A DNA stretch of 64,000 nt from Magnetococcus marinus MC-1 (GTDB taxonomy: Bacteria; Pseudomonadota; Magnetococcia; Magnetococcales; Magnetococcaceae), in assembly GCF_000014865.1 (NCBI RefSeq), contig NC_008576.1, forward strand, positions 4,121,001-4,185,000, given 5' to 3'. Under the pieces are notes generated by a model, which ran no database searches, was not told the DNA's origin, and saw nothing but the letters and a program-made list of their open reading frames with translations. Position numbers and translations under genes: made by a program. The stretch's first letter is position 1. The number at the start of each line of letters is the position of its first letter. Of the stretch, positions 27,015-37,370 are shown piece by piece.

Positions 27015-27171
27015 GGCGCTTCTCCAGCTTTTTCTGAGTAATGCGTGACGTTGCACGCTCTTTGCAAACGACTCTGGCAGTGTGGCGTAGGAGCCTGTAT
27101 CTGCCAATATGGTGACATCTTCTCATACGCTATTACAAAAATCGCACCAATCCGCTACCGAGGTCGTCATC

Positions 27172-27561
27172 ATGTCTATAAAACGTTCGCTGCTTATGCC
27201 TGTTTTGGGATGCTTGCTTGTATCACTCAGCGCTTGTACGTCTCCAGAGGCGGTCACCAATGTGGCTTTAAGCAACCCTTCCCAACAGCTAACGCCAACC
27301 GCGAGTGTGGAGCTGTTGGACGATTTTCCCAACCGCCCCTACAAAACCATTGCCCGCCTAGAGACCCAGGGGAATGAAGCCGCCAACTCGGATATTTTTC
27401 TCCTTGAGAACATGCGAGCCAAGGCACGCAACATTGGTGCAAGTGCCATTGTGGTGGAGAAAAAGAGCAAAGAGATGGTCACCGGCACCGAATCCATCTA
27501 TGGCCCCTCCATCTACCGTGTTTTGCGTGGCACAGCCATTCTCTTTACCGATGGTAACTAG
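27172..27561 (+). CDS. small lipoprotein
   Basis: A 129-residue lipoprotein with a classic signal and lipobox (LGCLLVSLSAC). The mature part contains the phrase NRPYKTIARLETQG and ENMRAKARNIGASAIVVEKK, a short alpha-beta domain like that of the YbjQ/DUF4156-type outer-membrane lipoproteins in which a small-molecule or protein ligand is unknown. GAGG lies eight bases before the ATG. Its stop is 2 bp before the next gene's GTG, so the two are probably cotranscribed. Confidence 0.8.
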   Translation: MSIKRSLLMPVLGCLLVSLSACTSPEAVTNVALSNPSQQLTPTASVELLDDFPNRPYKTIARLETQGNEAANSDIFLLENMRAKARNIGASAIVVEKKSKEMVTGTESIYGPSIYRVLRGTAILFTDGN

Positions 27562-27563
27562 GG

Positions 27564-28109
27564 GTGGCGGCCGGGGATAACCATGGCAAGGGAGACGAGG
27601 ATTTTAAACTCCCTTTCCAACCCCGCAAAGCGGGGGCGCCCACGGCTTTGCGGGGTATTATGGGCAAAGTCGTCGCGCCATGGATGGAACATCCCACCGG
27701 ACAGGCCAGCTTAATCTGGAAATATTGGCACCGTGCCATCTCGCCCCACATTGCCCAACACACCGAACCGGTACGCTTAAACAAGGGGGTTTTGACGGTG
27801 CGGGTGGATTCTGCCAGTTGGGCACAGGAGTTATCTTTTTTAAAAACCGAGTTGTTGGAACATTTAAACCGCGTCCTGCCCGAGCCTTTGGTCGCGGATA
27901 TGAAATTTGTGCAAGGGCCGCTCAAGCGTCATCAACAACAGCGCCCGCCAAACCCAAAGACCCCCCTTCCCCCCCCCCGGCCCGACGAGCAAGAGAAGGT
28001 GCGTGCCATTGTCGCCCATGTGGCCGATGCAACCCTGCGAGAAACCCTCTACCGCACCCTTACCAAACATCTGGTCTGGATGCGTCTGCACCGCTCCCCT
28101 TTTAAGTAG
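27564..28109 (+). CDS. dciA: DciA-like (DUF721) helicase-associated protein
   Basis: A 181-residue protein. The N-terminal half matches the DUF721 pattern: PRKAGAPTALRGIMGKVV, then LIWKYWHRAISPHIAQHTEP, then VLTVRVDSASWAQELSFLKTELLEHLN, which forms the KH-like fold of DciA. DciA loads the replicative helicase DnaB in bacteria without DnaC. The C-terminus is a proline-rich linker and a helical tail. The GTG at 27564 keeps the conserved N-terminal PRKAG region; a later ATG at 27660 would remove it. The symbol is given from the domain, not from proven function. Confidence 0.75.
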   Translation: MAAGDNHGKGDEDFKLPFQPRKAGAPTALRGIMGKVVAPWMEHPTGQASLIWKYWHRAISPHIAQHTEPVRLNKGVLTVRVDSASWAQELSFLKTELLEHLNRVLPEPLVADMKFVQGPLKRHQQQRPPNPKTPLPPPRPDEQEKVRAIVAHVADATLRETLYRTLTKHLVWMRLHRSPFK

Positions 28110-28237
28110 CCCCACCCCCCATAACCCAGGCCATCTCCCCAGAGTGCCCCACTGCGCTTGTTCTAACACCTGTTGCGGTTTGCACCACACTCGGCGCCTT
28201 GCTTAAACATGTAACCTGACAGAATGCACCTCCCCAC

Positions 28238-28275
28238 GAAAAAGGCCCCTACCACAAGGATAGAGGCCCCTTTTA
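28238..28275 (-). terminator. possible terminator after ahcY
   Basis: On the minus strand AAAAGGGGCCTC ... GGGGCCTTTTT can form an imperfect stem with a T5 end. AAAAGG/CCTTTT pairs well, but the interior is only partly complementary. It lies about 20 bp after the ahcY stop. Confidence 0.4.
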
Positions 28276-28294
28276 CCGCACCGTCACAGATACT

Positions 28295-29620
28295 CTAGTA
28301 ACGGTAGTGATCCGACTTGTAAGGACCATCCACCGAAATACCCAAATAGTCTGCCTGCACCTGGGTCAGGGTGGTCAGCTTGGCCCCCACCTTCGCCAAA
28401 TGCAGACGCGCCACCTTCTCATCCAGATGCTTGGGCAGCACATAAACCCGGTTCTCATACATCTCACCCCGGTTAAACAGCTCAATCTGCGCCATCACCT
28501 GATTGGTAAAACTGTTGGACATGACAAAACTGGGATGCCCCGTCGCACAGCCCAAATTCACCAAACGACCCTCCGCCAAAACAATAATGCGGTTACCACT
28601 GGGCATGGTTACATGATCAACCTGGGGCTTAATGTTGTCCCACTTCAATTCACGAATCGACGCAATGTCAATCTCAGAATCAAAGTGGCCAATGTTGCAG
28701 ACAATCGCCTGATCCTTCATCTGCTCCATGTGCGCCCGGGTGATAATATCCCGGTTGCCCGTGGCCGTCACAAAAATATCCGCCTGGGAAGCGGCCTCTT
28801 CCATGGTCACCACCCGGTAACCCTCCATCGCCGCTTGCAAGGCACAAATGGGGTCAATCTCCGTCACCCACACCACCGCACCCAAACCACGGAACGCCTG
28901 GGCACAACCCTTGCCCACATCCCCATACCCACACACCACGCCAATCTTGCCCGCGATCATCACATCCGTGGCACGCTTAATCCCATCCATCAACGACTCA
29001 CGGCAACCATACAAGTTATCAAACTTCGACTTGGTTACCGAATCGTTCACATTAAATGCGGGGCACTCCAACTTGCCCTTCTGCGCCATCTCATACAGAC
29101 GCAACACCCCGGTGGTGGTCTCTTCAGAGATACCACGCACACCCTTCATGATCTCCACATACTCGGGGCGATGCAAAATCTCCGTCAAATCACCCCCATC
29201 ATCCAAGATCATGTTGGGAACCCAACCATCTGGTCCCTTGATGGTCTGCTCCACACACCAGACATACTCCTCCTCGGTCTCACCCTTCCAGGCAAAAACC
29301 GGCACCCCTGCCGCCGCAATGGCCGCCGCCGCATGATCTTGTGTCGAAAAAATGTTGCACGATGACCAACGAACCTCCGCCCCCAGCGCCGTCAACGTCT
29401 CAATCAATACCGCCGTCTGAATGGTCATGTGCAGACAACCCGCAACCCGCGCACCCTTCAACGGCTGCTCTGCACCATACTCGCTGCGCAACGATACCAA
29501 TCCTGGCATCTCGGTCTCTGCAATCTCAATCTCCTTACGACCCCATGCCGCCAAACCAATGTCAGCAACCTTAAAATCTTCGCCAGGAACCAATTGCATT
29601 TTATTGACCTTAACGTTCAT
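28295..29620 (-). CDS. ahcY: adenosylhomocysteinase
   Basis: A 441-residue NAD-dependent enzyme that splits S-adenosylhomocysteine to adenosine and homocysteine, clearing the product of methylation reactions. Seen are [20 protein letters not shown] at the start, [16 protein letters not shown], the substrate residues in [13 protein letters not shown], the NAD loop [20 protein letters not shown] and the C-terminal [14 protein letters not shown] lies five bases before the ATG. It is 114 bp downstream of metK on the same strand, so the SAM cycle genes are probably one transcript. Confidence 0.98.
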   Translation of the reverse strand: MNVKVNKMQLVPGEDFKVADIGLAAWGRKEIEIAETEMPGLVSLRSEYGAEQPLKGARVAGCLHMTIQTAVLIETLTALGAEVRWSSCNIFSTQDHAAAAIAAAGVPVFAWKGETEEEYVWCVEQTIKGPDGWVPNMILDDGGDLTEILHRPEYVEIMKGVRGISEETTTGVLRLYEMAQKGKLECPAFNVNDSVTKSKFDNLYGCRESLMDGIKRATDVMIAGKIGVVCGYGDVGKGCAQAFRGLGAVVWVTEIDPICALQAAMEGYRVVTMEEAASQADIFVTATGNRDIITRAHMEQMKDQAIVCNIGHFDSEIDIASIRELKWDNIKPQVDHVTMPSGNRIIVLAEGRLVNLGCATGHPSFVMSNSFTNQVMAQIELFNRGEMYENRVYVLPKHLDEKVARLHLAKVGAKLTTLTQVQADYLGISVDGPYKSDHYRY

Positions 29621-29648
29621 AACGACCTATTCCCTCATATAAATGGAA

Positions 29649-29672
29649 TCCCGGGCACTGTCGCGCCCGGGA
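29649..29672 (-). repeat. GC-rich hairpin between metK and ahcY
   Basis: TCCCGGGC (29649-29656) and GCCCGGGA (29665-29672) are exact complements with an eight-base loop. There is no T-run. I looked for a SAH or SAM riboswitch core in this leader and saw none; the hairpin may be a processing or attenuation element. Confidence 0.6.
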
Positions 29673-29734
29673 CCAATTTTACCGATCATGCTGCCCAGAA
29701 ACCCTCTGCACAGCCCGTATTCGCCTACCCTACC

Positions 29735-30904
29735 TTACAAACCTGCATCTGCCCGCAGGGCCGCTGCCTTGTCCGTGCGCTCCCAGGTAAACTCTGGCAA
29801 CTCGCGACCAAAGTGACCATACGCCGCACTCTTTTTGTAGATGGGACGCAATAGATCCAACTGCTGCACAATCGCCTTGGGCCGCAGATCAAAATGCTTC
29901 TTCACCAACTCCGTAATCGCCTCATCATCCAGCTTGCCGGTGCCAAAGGTGTCCACCATTACCGACATCGGCTGCGATACCCCAATGGCATACGCCACCT
30001 GAATCTCGCACTTCTCCGCCAAACCCGCCGCCACAATGTTTTTCGCCACATAACGGCCCATATAGGCCGACGAACGGTCGACCTTAGAGGGATCCTTGCC
30101 CGAAAAGGCCCCGCCACCATGGGAACCCATGCCGCCGTAGGTGTCCACAATGATCTTACGACCCGTCACACCGGCATCCCCGACCGGACCACCAATCACA
30201 AAACGACCCGTGGGGTTGATAAAATATTGGGTCCCCTCATGCAGCAACTCAGCCGGAATCACCGCACGGATCACCTTTTCAATGATCTCTTTCTCAATGG
30301 TGTCATGGTCAACATCCGGGCTATGCTGGCTGGAGATCACCACCGCCTCCACCGATACCGGCTTATCATCCACATAACGCACCGTCACCTGCGACTTGGC
30401 ATCGGGCCGCGCCCAGGCCAGCTCACCACTCTTACGTAACTCCGCATGTTTTTCCATCAAGCGGTGGGCATAGTAGATGGGCATGGGCATTAAGACATCG
30501 GTCTCTGTACAGGCATAACCAAACATAATGCCTTGGTCGCCCGCGCCTTGGTCCAGGTCAATACCCTCACCCTCGTTTACACCCTGGGCAATGTCCACCG
30601 ACTGTTTGTCCAGCGCCACAAAAATCGCCGCCGTATCCCCCGAATAGCCCATGGTATCCGCCGAGGTATAGCCAATGGCGTTGATGGTCTCACGGGCAAT
30701 TTTTTGATAATCAATGACCGCCTTGGTGGTAATCTCACCAGCAATGGTGCAAAAACCTGTGCTGACCATGGTTTCACAAGCGACCCGTGACAAAGGATCT
30801 TGGGCCAACAAAGCATCCAAAATCGCGTCGGAAATCTGATCCGCCATTTTGTCGGGATGCCCCTCAGAGACCGATTCAGAAGAGAATAGATAGTTACGCG
30901 GCAT
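29735..30904 (-). CDS. metK: S-adenosylmethionine synthetase
   Basis: A 389-residue enzyme making SAM from methionine and ATP. Motifs are [19 protein letters not shown], the [12 protein letters not shown] loop with DQG, and the P-loop-like [19 protein letters not shown]. Length is normal. The ATG at 30904 matches the family start and follows AGGAGCGTGAGGAAC; the frame runs on to 31018 without homology. The 180-bp leader before it shows no recognisable SAM riboswitch. ahcY follows it. Confidence 0.98.
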   Translation of the reverse strand: MPRNYLFSSESVSEGHPDKMADQISDAILDALLAQDPLSRVACETMVSTGFCTIAGEITTKAVIDYQKIARETINAIGYTSADTMGYSGDTAAIFVALDKQSVDIAQGVNEGEGIDLDQGAGDQGIMFGYACTETDVLMPMPIYYAHRLMEKHAELRKSGELAWARPDAKSQVTVRYVDDKPVSVEAVVISSQHSPDVDHDTIEKEIIEKVIRAVIPAELLHEGTQYFINPTGRFVIGGPVGDAGVTGRKIIVDTYGGMGSHGGGAFSGKDPSKVDRSSAYMGRYVAKNIVAAGLAEKCEIQVAYAIGVSQPMSVMVDTFGTGKLDDEAITELVKKHFDLRPKAIVQQLDLLRPIYKKSAAYGHFGRELPEFTWERTDKAAALRADAGL

Positions 30905-31083
30905 GTTCCTCACGCTCCTGTGATGCCTAACAGCACGATAAACCGCACCCATCCGAGTACGGCGTTGATTAATTCCCATGTAGGTCAATCGCCAGACGCA
31001 TCGCTGAGCCCGGGCCACCGACCCTACATCCCCACTTTTTTCACCATCCTACTTGAGTGACCAAACGCCAAGGAAGTTTTCCT

Positions 31084-32016
31084 CTATTTGGCCGATTTGC
31101 GATGCATATCTCGGTGCCGGACCACCACTCGGTAGCCCATCTGCCCCAGCATCTCCCCCAATCGATCCACCAGATAAACCGACCGATGCTGGCCGCCCGT
31201 ACAGCCAATATCCACCGTAAAATAGCATTTACGCTCTTTGATGTAGCGGGGGATCAAATAGCCAAACAGCCCCTGCAAATGGGTTAAAAACTGCTCGGCT
31301 TCACCATCCCTATCCAAAAATGCCCGCACCGGCGCATCCATACCTGTCAGTTCACGCAGGGCCAAATCGTAGTAAGGGTTTTGCAAAAAACGGGCATCCA
31401 ACACCATATCCGCATCGGTATTGGAACCATACTTAAAGCCCAATGAGCGCACAAACAGGGTGATGCCCTGCGTATTGTGCGCATCCATACGAAACAGATC
31501 CGCCACCCGCTCCTGCAACATCTGGGGCCGCAAATAGGTGGTATCAATCACCAGATTGGCCTGTGCCCGCACCGGCTGCATACGCAACCGTTCTTCTTCC
31601 ACCGCCTCTTTGACGGTGCGTAGCGCCTCGCCCCCCCCACCAGCCATATTCCGACCCGCTAAAGGGTGGCGCCGCCGGGTTTCGCGAAATCGCTTCACCA
31701 AAATATCGCTGTCGGCCTCCAGATAGAGCAGCTCCAGCCGCGCCGTCATCTCCTGCAAAATGGGCTGTAAGCGCTGCCAAGCATCGGGGTCTCGCCCATG
31801 CTCACGCATATGCAGCCCCACCGCCACGTGGCTATCTTCGGTGCTCTCACTCAACTCACGCATGAGGCCCGGCAGCGCCAGCAGCGGTGGGTTGTCAATC
31901 CAGAGATAGCCAATATCTTCCAGACTCTTCAACGCCGTGGACTTACCCGCTCCAGAGAGCCCCGCCACCACAATCAAACTGGTCACTTGTGGGGTCTGCA
32001 CCCCATGCTCATCCAT
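31084..32016 (-). CDS. rapZ: RNase adapter protein RapZ
   Basis: A 310-residue P-loop protein. The nucleotide loop is VAGLSGAGKSTAL and the second site IGYLWIDNPPL. The C-terminal half carries the family signature VDIGCTGGQHRSVYLVDRLGE followed by VVVRHRD. In E. coli RapZ directs RNase E to a sugar-amine regulatory RNA; in other phyla its targets differ. The ATG at 32016 has GAGGGA upstream; one at 32031 is also possible. It follows rpoN by about 40 bp, but the hpf and ptsN genes that separate them in E. coli are missing here. Confidence 0.95.
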   Translation of the reverse strand: MDEHGVQTPQVTSLIVVAGLSGAGKSTALKSLEDIGYLWIDNPPLLALPGLMRELSESTEDSHVAVGLHMREHGRDPDAWQRLQPILQEMTARLELLYLEADSDILVKRFRETRRRHPLAGRNMAGGGGEALRTVKEAVEEERLRMQPVRAQANLVIDTTYLRPQMLQERVADLFRMDAHNTQGITLFVRSLGFKYGSNTDADMVLDARFLQNPYYDLALRELTGMDAPVRAFLDRDGEAEQFLTHLQGLFGYLIPRYIKERKCYFTVDIGCTGGQHRSVYLVDRLGEMLGQMGYRVVVRHRDMHRKSAK

Positions 32017-32053
32017 GGATCCCTCAGCCATACCGAAAAAAAGTTAGCCCCGT

Positions 32054-33586
32054 CTACTTTTCACCCAGCTGCTTACGTCGTGACGAAGAGGGTATGTTCA
32101 ACGCCTCACGATATTTCGCCACCGTCCGGCGGGCCACATTGATGCCCTGCTCTTTGAGCATTTTCGCCAGTTTTTCGTCCGAGAAGGGGCGCCGCAACGG
32201 CTCGCTCTCCACCAACTTACGAATTTTAAACTTCACCGCCTCCGACGAGTGCGACTCGCCACTCTGCGAGGTCAGCGACGAGCTGAAAAAGTATTTCAGC
32301 TCAAAGATGCCCCGTGGTGTGTGCATATACTTATTGCTGGTCACACGACTGGTGGTTGACTCGTGTACCCCAATATCGTCGGCCACATCCTTGAGAATCA
32401 ATGGCTTTAGATACTCGGGTCCTTTGTCCAAGAAATCTTCCTGAAAACGCACAATGCTCTCAGCCACCCGATAGATGGTGGAAGAGCGCTGCTCCAACGA
32501 TTTAATCAGCCACTGGGCATTGCGGGCCGATTCGGTCATAAACCGCTTGTCATCGGCAGAAGCGTAACGGGAAATTTGATCCTGATAGTGGCGATTAATG
32601 CGCAGCCGTGGTTGGGTTTCGGGATTGATCTCCACCACCCACTTACCGTTTTGCTTGCGTACGTAGACATCCGGCACCACATAACTGGTTTGATCGCTGC
32701 CATAGGCCAGACCCGGCTTGGGGTCTAAACCGTGGATCACCGCCACCGCGCTGGCCAGATCCTCTTCACTAAGTTTTAAGACCCGACTGAGTTTGCGAAA
32801 ATCCCGCCGCGCCAAATCATCCAAATGGGCCAACAGTGAGGTATAGGGGGCCACCGCCATGCGGTCTGCCTTTAACTGCAACAACAGACACTCCGCCAAG
32901 TTGCGCGCACCCACCCCAGAGGGTTCAAAGGATTGAATTAAGAGCAGGGCATCTTCCAGATCATCCAAACTGGCCCCAGTCGTCTCCTGAAAACTCTCCA
33001 ACGGTGCGGTTAGGTAGCCATTCTCATCAATGGCATCCACCAACGCCATACCCAACGCTCGCTCGTGCTCATCCCGCGCCGACAACCCCAATTGCCAGAT
33101 TAGATGATCCGACAACGTATCATTGCGCACCAGGGTGTTCTCTAGCGGTGGCGCTTCTGAGGTATTAAGTGAATTGTTGTGGGATTCAAAATTAGAACCG
33201 GCATCCGAATAGACGTCGGACCACTCGGCATCCAACGGTAAATCCTCACTCAGGTGCGTTACCTCTGGGGTCTGGGGCTCATCAATCTGGAAACCATCCA
33301 TCTCTCCAGTTGAGCTGTTGTTGCCCATAAACTCCATATAGTTCTCGCCATCCAGCCCTGCGCCATCCACGGCGGCGCCATCCTCACCCAGAGGGGCTGT
33401 ATCGCCATCAACCGCATTGCCGTTTTCGTCTTCACGCTCCAGCAGTGGATTCTTCTCCAACTCCTCCTGAAGATACTCCTGAAGATCCATGCTAGACATC
33501 TGTAGCAGCCGAATGGCCATCTGCAACTGAGGTGTCATCACCAGTTGCATACCCATCCGCAGCTTGAGTTCCATACCCAAAGCCAT
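32054..33586 (-). CDS. rpoN: RNA polymerase sigma-54 factor
   Basis: A 510-residue alternative sigma factor. The N-terminal activator-contact region is LRMGMQLVMTPQLQMAIRLL, with the usual Gln-rich leucine pattern, then an acidic region of about 90 residues that is longer and more acidic than usual (NGNAVDGDTAPLGEDGAAVD). The DNA-binding part and the diagnostic RpoN box ARRTVAKYRE are at the end. GGGAG lies eight bases before the ATG at 33586; the longer frame to 33688 has no homology. It requires an enhancer-binding activator, none of which is encoded nearby. Confidence 0.97.
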   Translation of the reverse strand: MALGMELKLRMGMQLVMTPQLQMAIRLLQMSSMDLQEYLQEELEKNPLLEREDENGNAVDGDTAPLGEDGAAVDGAGLDGENYMEFMGNNSSTGEMDGFQIDEPQTPEVTHLSEDLPLDAEWSDVYSDAGSNFESHNNSLNTSEAPPLENTLVRNDTLSDHLIWQLGLSARDEHERALGMALVDAIDENGYLTAPLESFQETTGASLDDLEDALLLIQSFEPSGVGARNLAECLLLQLKADRMAVAPYTSLLAHLDDLARRDFRKLSRVLKLSEEDLASAVAVIHGLDPKPGLAYGSDQTSYVVPDVYVRKQNGKWVVEINPETQPRLRINRHYQDQISRYASADDKRFMTESARNAQWLIKSLEQRSSTIYRVAESIVRFQEDFLDKGPEYLKPLILKDVADDIGVHESTTSRVTSNKYMHTPRGIFELKYFFSSSLTSQSGESHSSEAVKFKIRKLVESEPLRRPFSDEKLAKMLKEQGINVARRTVAKYREALNIPSSSRRKQLGEK

Positions 33587-33715
33587 GGACAAACTCCCTG
33601 TTAAAGAACCGACCCCCCACCCCGTGCCAATGGGGCAGATCACGACCGACCCTTGTGTAGTACCACTGTGAAGGCTGCTTAAGTACAACCTTTCGTTATG
33701 ACTCCGACATCCTGA

Positions 33716-34468
33716 TCAGAGTTTAAAATTTTCACCCAAATACATCTTTTTCACCCGTTCATCCTCCACCACCTTGCTCGGCTCGCCGCTTGCCAGCACG
33801 CGCCCCTCGGAAAGAATGTAAGAGTGGTCGCAGATCCCTAACGTCTCACGTACATTATGATCTGTGATCAATATGCCGATGCCCCGCTCTTTTAGATGGC
33901 GAATGATCGACTGTATATCCCCCACCGCCAAGGGATCGACCCCGGCAAAGGGTTCATCAAGCAGAATATAGCGGGGCTCAATGGCCAACGCCCGCGCTAC
34001 CTCAACCCGGCGGCGCTCGCCGCCCGAAAGAGAGTAACCCTTGGTGCGGGCCAAATGGGCCACACCCAACTCCAACATCAGCGACTCCAACTTTTGCAGA
34101 CGCTTCTCCCGGCCCAAGGGCAGGGTTTCCAAAATCGACAAAATATTGTCCCGCACCGTCAATTTACGAAACACCGATGGCTCTTGGGGCAGATAGGCAA
34201 TACCAGCCCGCGCCCGTTTAAACACCGGTTCGGCGCTAATATCCCGCCCGTTCAACACAATGGAGCCACTATCCGGACCCACCAGCCCCACAAACATATA
34301 GAATGTCGTGGTCTTGCCCGCTCCGTTGGGACCCAACAGACCCACCACCTGCCCCGGCTCCACGCCGATGCTCACATTGGCGACAATCTCCCGCCCTTGG
34401 TAGCGTTTGCTCAGACTGCGTGACTCTAACCGGCTTGTGGGTTGCCCACTGTTGACCCCGCTCTTCAT
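33716..34468 (-). CDS. lptB: LPS export ABC transporter ATPase LptB
   Basis: A 250-residue cytoplasmic ATPase that powers LPS extraction with LptF/LptG. It shows [27 protein letters not shown], signature [24 protein letters not shown] and the H-loop [10 protein letters not shown], all typical of LptB. It is 18 bp after lptA in the kds-lpt-rpoN operon. The LptF/LptG permeases are not in this window. Confidence 0.97.
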   Translation of the reverse strand: MKSGVNSGQPTSRLESRSLSKRYQGREIVANVSIGVEPGQVVGLLGPNGAGKTTTFYMFVGLVGPDSGSIVLNGRDISAEPVFKRARAGIAYLPQEPSVFRKLTVRDNILSILETLPLGREKRLQKLESLMLELGVAHLARTKGYSLSGGERRRVEVARALAIEPRYILLDEPFAGVDPLAVGDIQSIIRHLKERGIGILITDHNVRETLGICDHSYILSEGRVLASGEPSKVVEDERVKKMYLGENFKL

Positions 34469-34486
34469 AAACTTTAGGGCCTCTCC

Positions 34487-35032
34487 CTAGGGTCGCTGCT
34501 GGGGTTTAATATCCCCATCAGGAGTGATCACCGCCGAAACCCGTCCCTTCCGGCCACCCTCTACTTTAACATTTTGAATCTGCCGGTTTTCATCCATCTG
34601 CAACACAATCTTTTGACCTTCCAGACGATCCTTATTGTGCTGCACCACGGCGGTGCGGTTATTGCCCTCCAGGCTCAAAGCCCGGCTGCTCACACTATAG
34701 ACCGCCTTGTCAGCCCGCCCGATGTGATCTCCTTGCCGTAGCACCACATTGCCGTTGGCCACAATCTCACGAATGCGATCCTGCTTCGTGCCACCCGCTT
34801 GGCTGGGGCGGTAGGTAACCACCATACGGTCAGAGAAAAGCTGCATCGCCCCTTCCTCTGCCTGCACATTGCCCTTAAACACCGCGATTTGTTTAAGGTC
34901 GTTCATCTCCAACGCATCCGCCGTAATGGTCAGAGCCCCCTGTTGGGCATGCCCCTCCACCACCATCATGGCGCTTATGAGTACCACCAACGTGGCCAAC
35001 ATCCACTGTTTCACGATAGAGCCCATGCTCAC
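34487..35032 (-). CDS. lptA: periplasmic LPS transport protein LptA
   Basis: A 181-residue OstA-fold protein that bridges the periplasm for LPS. The signal peptide (MLATLVVLISAMMVVEGHA) should be cleaved after the AxA motif. The mature strand repeats include ITADALEMNDLKQIAVFKGN, MQLFSDRMVVTYR and VLRQGDHIGRADKAVYS. Its start overlaps the lptC stop by four bases, so it is translationally coupled. Confidence 0.95.
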   Translation of the reverse strand: MSMGSIVKQWMLATLVVLISAMMVVEGHAQQGALTITADALEMNDLKQIAVFKGNVQAEEGAMQLFSDRMVVTYRPSQAGGTKQDRIREIVANGNVVLRQGDHIGRADKAVYSVSSRALSLEGNNRTAVVQHNKDRLEGQKIVLQMDENRQIQNVKVEGGRKGRVSAVITPDGDIKPQQRP

Positions 35033-35604
35033 ACCAGATCCTCGGTGCCCTGGAGAAAGATTAACCGTACCCGTTTAAGCACATGCAATTCTTGTGCCTG
35101 TTTTAACAAACGGAGCCCTACACCTTCAAGGATTATATTTTCTCCCACCAGTTTAAACGCCTTGTCGGTAGAAAGCTCCCCCTTTTGGGCATCAAAGCGC
35201 AACAACTGTGTTGTTAGCCGTCGCTGGAGCTGGTCTGTCACCTTCACATCCTGATTAAACTCCATCGCCCGACTCGCCCCATGCACCCGCCCCGTCAAAG
35301 CGTAGACATAGACGGCACCCCCCTTTTCCGTATACAACACCAAGCGTGGCGCGCGAATCTCTGTCCAGCCGCTGATGCGCTGTTTGGCCCCCGGGGCGCT
35401 CAGTGCCCACTGCAAGCGATCGCCATCGTATTGGGTTAGGGTAATGCCGGTCACATGCCCTTGGGCATCCACCTCGGTGGCAAGACCGCCACCACCCAAC
35501 AGCTCGGCGGTGCCTGGCAAATCCTGCTTGGACAGATACCAGCCCGTCACCCCGACAATGCCGATGGCAGCGAGCAAAAACATATTTTTGACATGCTTAC
35601 GCAC
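35029..35604 (-). CDS. lptC: LPS export protein LptC
   Basis: A 191-residue inner-membrane protein with one N-terminal helix (NMFLLAAIGIVGVTGWYL) and a periplasmic OstA-like jellyroll (GHVTGITLTQYDGDRLQWAL, RAPRLVLYTEKGG, GELSTDKAFKLVGENIILEG). It connects LptB2FG to LptA. It lies 12 bp after kdsC and overlaps lptA by four bases. Confidence 0.93.
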   Translation of the reverse strand: MRKHVKNMFLLAAIGIVGVTGWYLSKQDLPGTAELLGGGGLATEVDAQGHVTGITLTQYDGDRLQWALSAPGAKQRISGWTEIRAPRLVLYTEKGGAVYVYALTGRVHGASRAMEFNQDVKVTDQLQRRLTTQLLRFDAQKGELSTDKAFKLVGENIILEGVGLRLLKQAQELHVLKRVRLIFLQGTEDLV

Positions 35605-35616
35605 GGTATTGACACC

Positions 35617-36174
35617 CTACCCAATCATTCTCGCCATGATAATATCCCACTGATCCCTGGCTTGTAACAGGGCATCCGCCAAGGCGCGTACCGCCCCGCC
35701 CCCCCCTGGCTTGGGTGCCACCCAATCCACCCGCGCCCGCACCGCCTCGTGTCCATCGGCAGGGGTGGCCGCCAAACCGACCCGCGTCAACACGCCCAGG
35801 TCGATCAGATCATCCCCCATATAGGCACATTGACTGGCCTCCAACCCCAAACGACCCATCTCTTCGCACAGACAGAACCACTTATCCTTCACCCCTTGGT
35901 GCACAAAACTCATCTGTAACTCGGCCCCACGCCGGGCTACCAACTGGGATTTTCGCGCGGTAATCAACCCCACATGGATACCCGCATCCAACATTAAACG
36001 AATGCCCAAGCCATCCTGCACATAAAAGCGTTTGAGCTCCTCGCCCTGATTGCCGTAGTAGATGCCCCCATCGGTAAGCACCCCATCCACATCCAGAGCC
36101 ACCAGCCGGATCGCCTTTAATTTTGTACGAATGGATGCCTCCACCACAGCCCCCTCTTTGCCCTTAGCGGTCAC
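35617..36174 (-). CDS. kdsC: KDO 8-phosphate phosphatase
   Basis: A 185-residue HAD phosphatase that releases phosphate from Kdo-8-phosphate. The nucleophile motif is ALDVDGVLTDG, motif II LITARKS, Lys in GVKDKW, and the acidic motif YMGDDLIDLGVL. It begins with GTG at 36174, directly against the kdsD stop, so the two are coupled. Length is typical of the non-tail-extended class. Confidence 0.95.
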   Translation of the reverse strand: MTAKGKEGAVVEASIRTKLKAIRLVALDVDGVLTDGGIYYGNQGEELKRFYVQDGLGIRLMLDAGIHVGLITARKSQLVARRGAELQMSFVHQGVKDKWFCLCEEMGRLGLEASQCAYMGDDLIDLGVLTRVGLAATPADGHEAVRARVDWVAPKPGGGGAVRALADALLQARDQWDIIMARMIG

Positions 36175-37155
36175 TCATACCACCCCAGCCCGTAGCAGAT
36201 CGTGCAGATGAATTACCCCGACCAACTGCTGGGCGTCCACCACCAACAGAGCGGTAATGGCGCGGGTCTCCATATCATGCACCGCTTGGGCCGCCAACGC
36301 ATCGGGTTGAATCGCTTTGGGATTGACCGTCATAATCTGCTCGGCCCGCAGGTTGAGCAGATCCCCCGGATGATCCTCCAACTGTCGCCGCAAATCGCCA
36401 TCGGTAATAATCCCGGCTAGGCGCCCATCCTCTTCCAGCACCGCCGTCAATCCCAGTCGCTTGGCGGTCATCTCCCACAGGGCATCCTTAACCAGGGTGT
36501 GCCGCGCCACCTGGGGCAGTGCCGCCCCATGATGCATGAGATCCTCTACCTTGAGCAGCAATTTACGCCCCAATGCACCGCCGGGGTGAAACAGCGCAAA
36601 TTGATCCTCGCTAAAACCCCGTGCTTCCAACAGCGCCACCGCCAAGGCATCGCCCAGCGCCAGGGCCGCCGTGGTGGAGCTGGTAGGGGCCAAGTTCAAG
36701 GGGCAAGCCTCCCGCGCCACCGAGGCATCCAAGGCCACATCGCTCTGCCGGGCCAAAGTCGAGGCCATGCGCCCCAGGATGGCAATCAACGGGGTACCTA
36801 GCCGCTTAATAACCGGCAACAGCGCCAACACTTCGGCGGTTTCACCACTGTTGGAGAGGGCAATGACACAATCCTGGGCGGTAAGCATACCCAGATCCCC
36901 ATGTATCCCCTCCCCTGGATGCAGATAGAGGGCGGGGGTACCGGTGGAGGAGAGGGTTGCCGCAATCTTATGACCGATTATGCCCGATTTACCCATGCCG
37001 GTCACCACCACCCGCCCCGTACAGGCCAAAATCTGCTGCACAGCCTGAACAAAATCGCCATTCAGCCGCTCGCGCATGGCTAAAATGGCCTCAGCCTCTA
37101 ATTCTAGCGTCTGGCGTGCCCGTGCCAACATATCCCGATTATGATCGCTCTCCAT
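36175..37155 (-). CDS. kdsD: arabinose-5-phosphate isomerase
   Basis: A 326-residue enzyme converting ribulose-5-phosphate to arabinose-5-phosphate for Kdo. The SIS domain shows VVVTGMGKSGIIGHKIAATL, the active-site loop SSTGTPALYLHPGEGIHGD, and SNSGETAEVLALL. Two CBS units follow (RLGLTAVLEEDGRLAGIITDG and TRAITALLVVDAQQLVGVIH). It is the first gene of the kds-lpt-rpoN-rapZ operon, with GGAGAG before the ATG. Confidence 0.96.
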   Translation of the reverse strand: MESDHNRDMLARARQTLELEAEAILAMRERLNGDFVQAVQQILACTGRVVVTGMGKSGIIGHKIAATLSSTGTPALYLHPGEGIHGDLGMLTAQDCVIALSNSGETAEVLALLPVIKRLGTPLIAILGRMASTLARQSDVALDASVAREACPLNLAPTSSTTAALALGDALAVALLEARGFSEDQFALFHPGGALGRKLLLKVEDLMHHGAALPQVARHTLVKDALWEMTAKRLGLTAVLEEDGRLAGIITDGDLRRQLEDHPGDLLNLRAEQIMTVNPKAIQPDALAAQAVHDMETRAITALLVVDAQQLVGVIHLHDLLRAGVV

Positions 37156-37370
37156 CCACTCTCTCCACTTAACACCATGCCGCTATATCATGGACCAGCA
37201 AGCGACTAATTTTGCCTCTATTCATGGCTAAAAGACCATGGTTCGCAAAGATTGTCACAGGGGTTTGCAAAAAAAACCGATCACATCCGCCGCCACAGCG
37301 GCTATAATGCGGCTGCATCGACCCCATTCACCGGCCTAACAGGTGCCGCAAAGCCTTCAATGGAGCTCCC

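Noticed and set aside
28110-28294. Small gene after the DciA-like gene
   Set aside because: Only the reverse-strand ahcY terminator region is visible; no start with an RBS was found.
29621-29734. SAH riboswitch before ahcY
   Set aside because: No conserved core of the known SAH or SAM riboswitches could be recognised; only a GC hairpin is present.
30905-31083. SAM-II or other SAM riboswitch upstream of metK
   Set aside because: The leader lacks the recognisable pseudoknot core; a covariance search would be needed to be certain.
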